Below are positions 63,876-64,000 of a DNA stretch of 64,000 bases, piece after piece. The stretch's first letter is position 1. The number at the start of each line of letters is the position of its first letter. Both the position numbers and the translations under genes were made by a program. A model generated the notes under the pieces. That model was not told where the DNA came from and made no database searches. It saw nothing but the letters and a program-made list of their open reading frames with translations. Source of the stretch: Zafaria cholistanensis (lineage in GTDB: Bacteria > Actinomycetota > Actinomycetes > Actinomycetales > Micrococcaceae); NCBI RefSeq assembly GCF_008580665.1, contig NZ_BKDJ01000007.1, positions 121,345 through 185,344 on the forward strand. Reading direction: 5' to 3'.

Positions 63876-64000
63876 TCAGGGCATGACGTCGCCGCTGTTG
63901 GGGCCGAGGGTCTGGCCAGTGTACAAGTCTCCGCCGGGGGAGGAGGCCAGCAGCAGCGCCGTCGGGGCGACCTCGTGCGGGTGCCCGAAACGGCCCACGG
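63876..64000 (-). CDS. C-terminal fragment of a short-chain dehydrogenase, runs off the window
   Basis: The reverse strand encodes GRFGHPHEVAPTALLLASS, then GGDLYTGQTLGPNSGDVMP and a TGA at 63876-63878. The G-R-x-G-x-P-x-E-V-A pattern and TGQTLGPNSG match the C-terminal end of SDRs such as 3-oxoacyl reductases. The 5' part lies beyond position 64000. Confidence 0.8.
   Translation of the reverse strand, partial: VGRFGHPHEVAPTALLLASSPGGDLYTGQTLGPNSGDVMP

Overview
The window is GC-rich chromosomal DNA with third codon positions almost always G or C, many GTG starts and many 4-base ATGA/GTGA gene overlaps. Several features point to a high-GC Gram-positive actinobacterium, probably an Arthrobacter-like member of the Micrococcaceae: a 67-residue CspA, a HemD-DNA-binding-domain fusion, an actinobacterial-style pca operon and a secreted SpoIID protein. 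This placement is inference from gene content. No rRNA, tRNA, CRISPR array, intact insertion sequence or phage gene was recognised.

Region 1 (about 0.2-15.7 kb) is a catabolic island made of two co-directional transcription units. Unit A encodes a CocE/NonD (S15) hydrolase, a five-part branched-chain-amino-acid-type ABC importer, a zinc alcohol dehydrogenase and an aldehyde dehydrogenase. Unit B encodes a luciferase-like flavin monooxygenase, an AcoR-type activator, an SDR, a flavin reductase, a SnoaL-like protein and a second SDR. Both units are preceded by the same palindrome, GTCTCA-N3-TGAGAC, so they are probably one regulon under the AcoR-like protein. The substrate is unknown. This is the best candidate in the window for an undescribed pathway.

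Region 2 (15.7-16.6 kb) is a scar: a frameshifted LysR remnant abutting an opposite-strand coding remnant. Region 3 (16.6-24.9 kb) has a MarR regulator divergent from an operon of cytochrome P450, TauA/SsuA-type importer, fused dihydroxyacetone kinase and a phthalate-dioxygenase-type reductase. The P450 and reductase look like an unfused version of the self-sufficient CYP116B enzymes.

Region 4 (25.0-38.3 kb) handles CoA thioesters. A MarR gene is divergent from an SDR, amidohydrolase, acyl-CoA dehydrogenase, MaoC hydratase and acyl-CoA ligase cluster. After a DUF2231 protein and a reverse-strand SDR come an IclR regulator, a hydroxyisobutyryl-CoA hydrolase-like protein and the end of the beta-ketoadipate pathway (pcaF, pcaI, pcaJ, IclR regulator).

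Region 5 (38.5-53.1 kb) is mostly housekeeping and miscellaneous: a SpoIID/beta-helix secreted protein, a LysR regulator, a Na+/H+ antiporter, a small acidic protein, a second luciferase-like protein, cspA, an orphan NirD-like protein, an MFS/TetR pair, a DUF1697 protein, an NYN-domain protein, a YbdK-type ligase and an RlmC-type rRNA methyltransferase. Region 6 (53.2-59.9 kb) is nitrite assimilation with its siroheme supply: a CbiX-like chelatase and nirD on the reverse strand; nirB, cobA and a hemD-regulator fusion on the forward strand; GlnR-like boxes between them. Region 7 (59.9-64.0 kb) has two paralogous lipoproteins, tex, a hypothetical gene and the end of an SDR running off the window.
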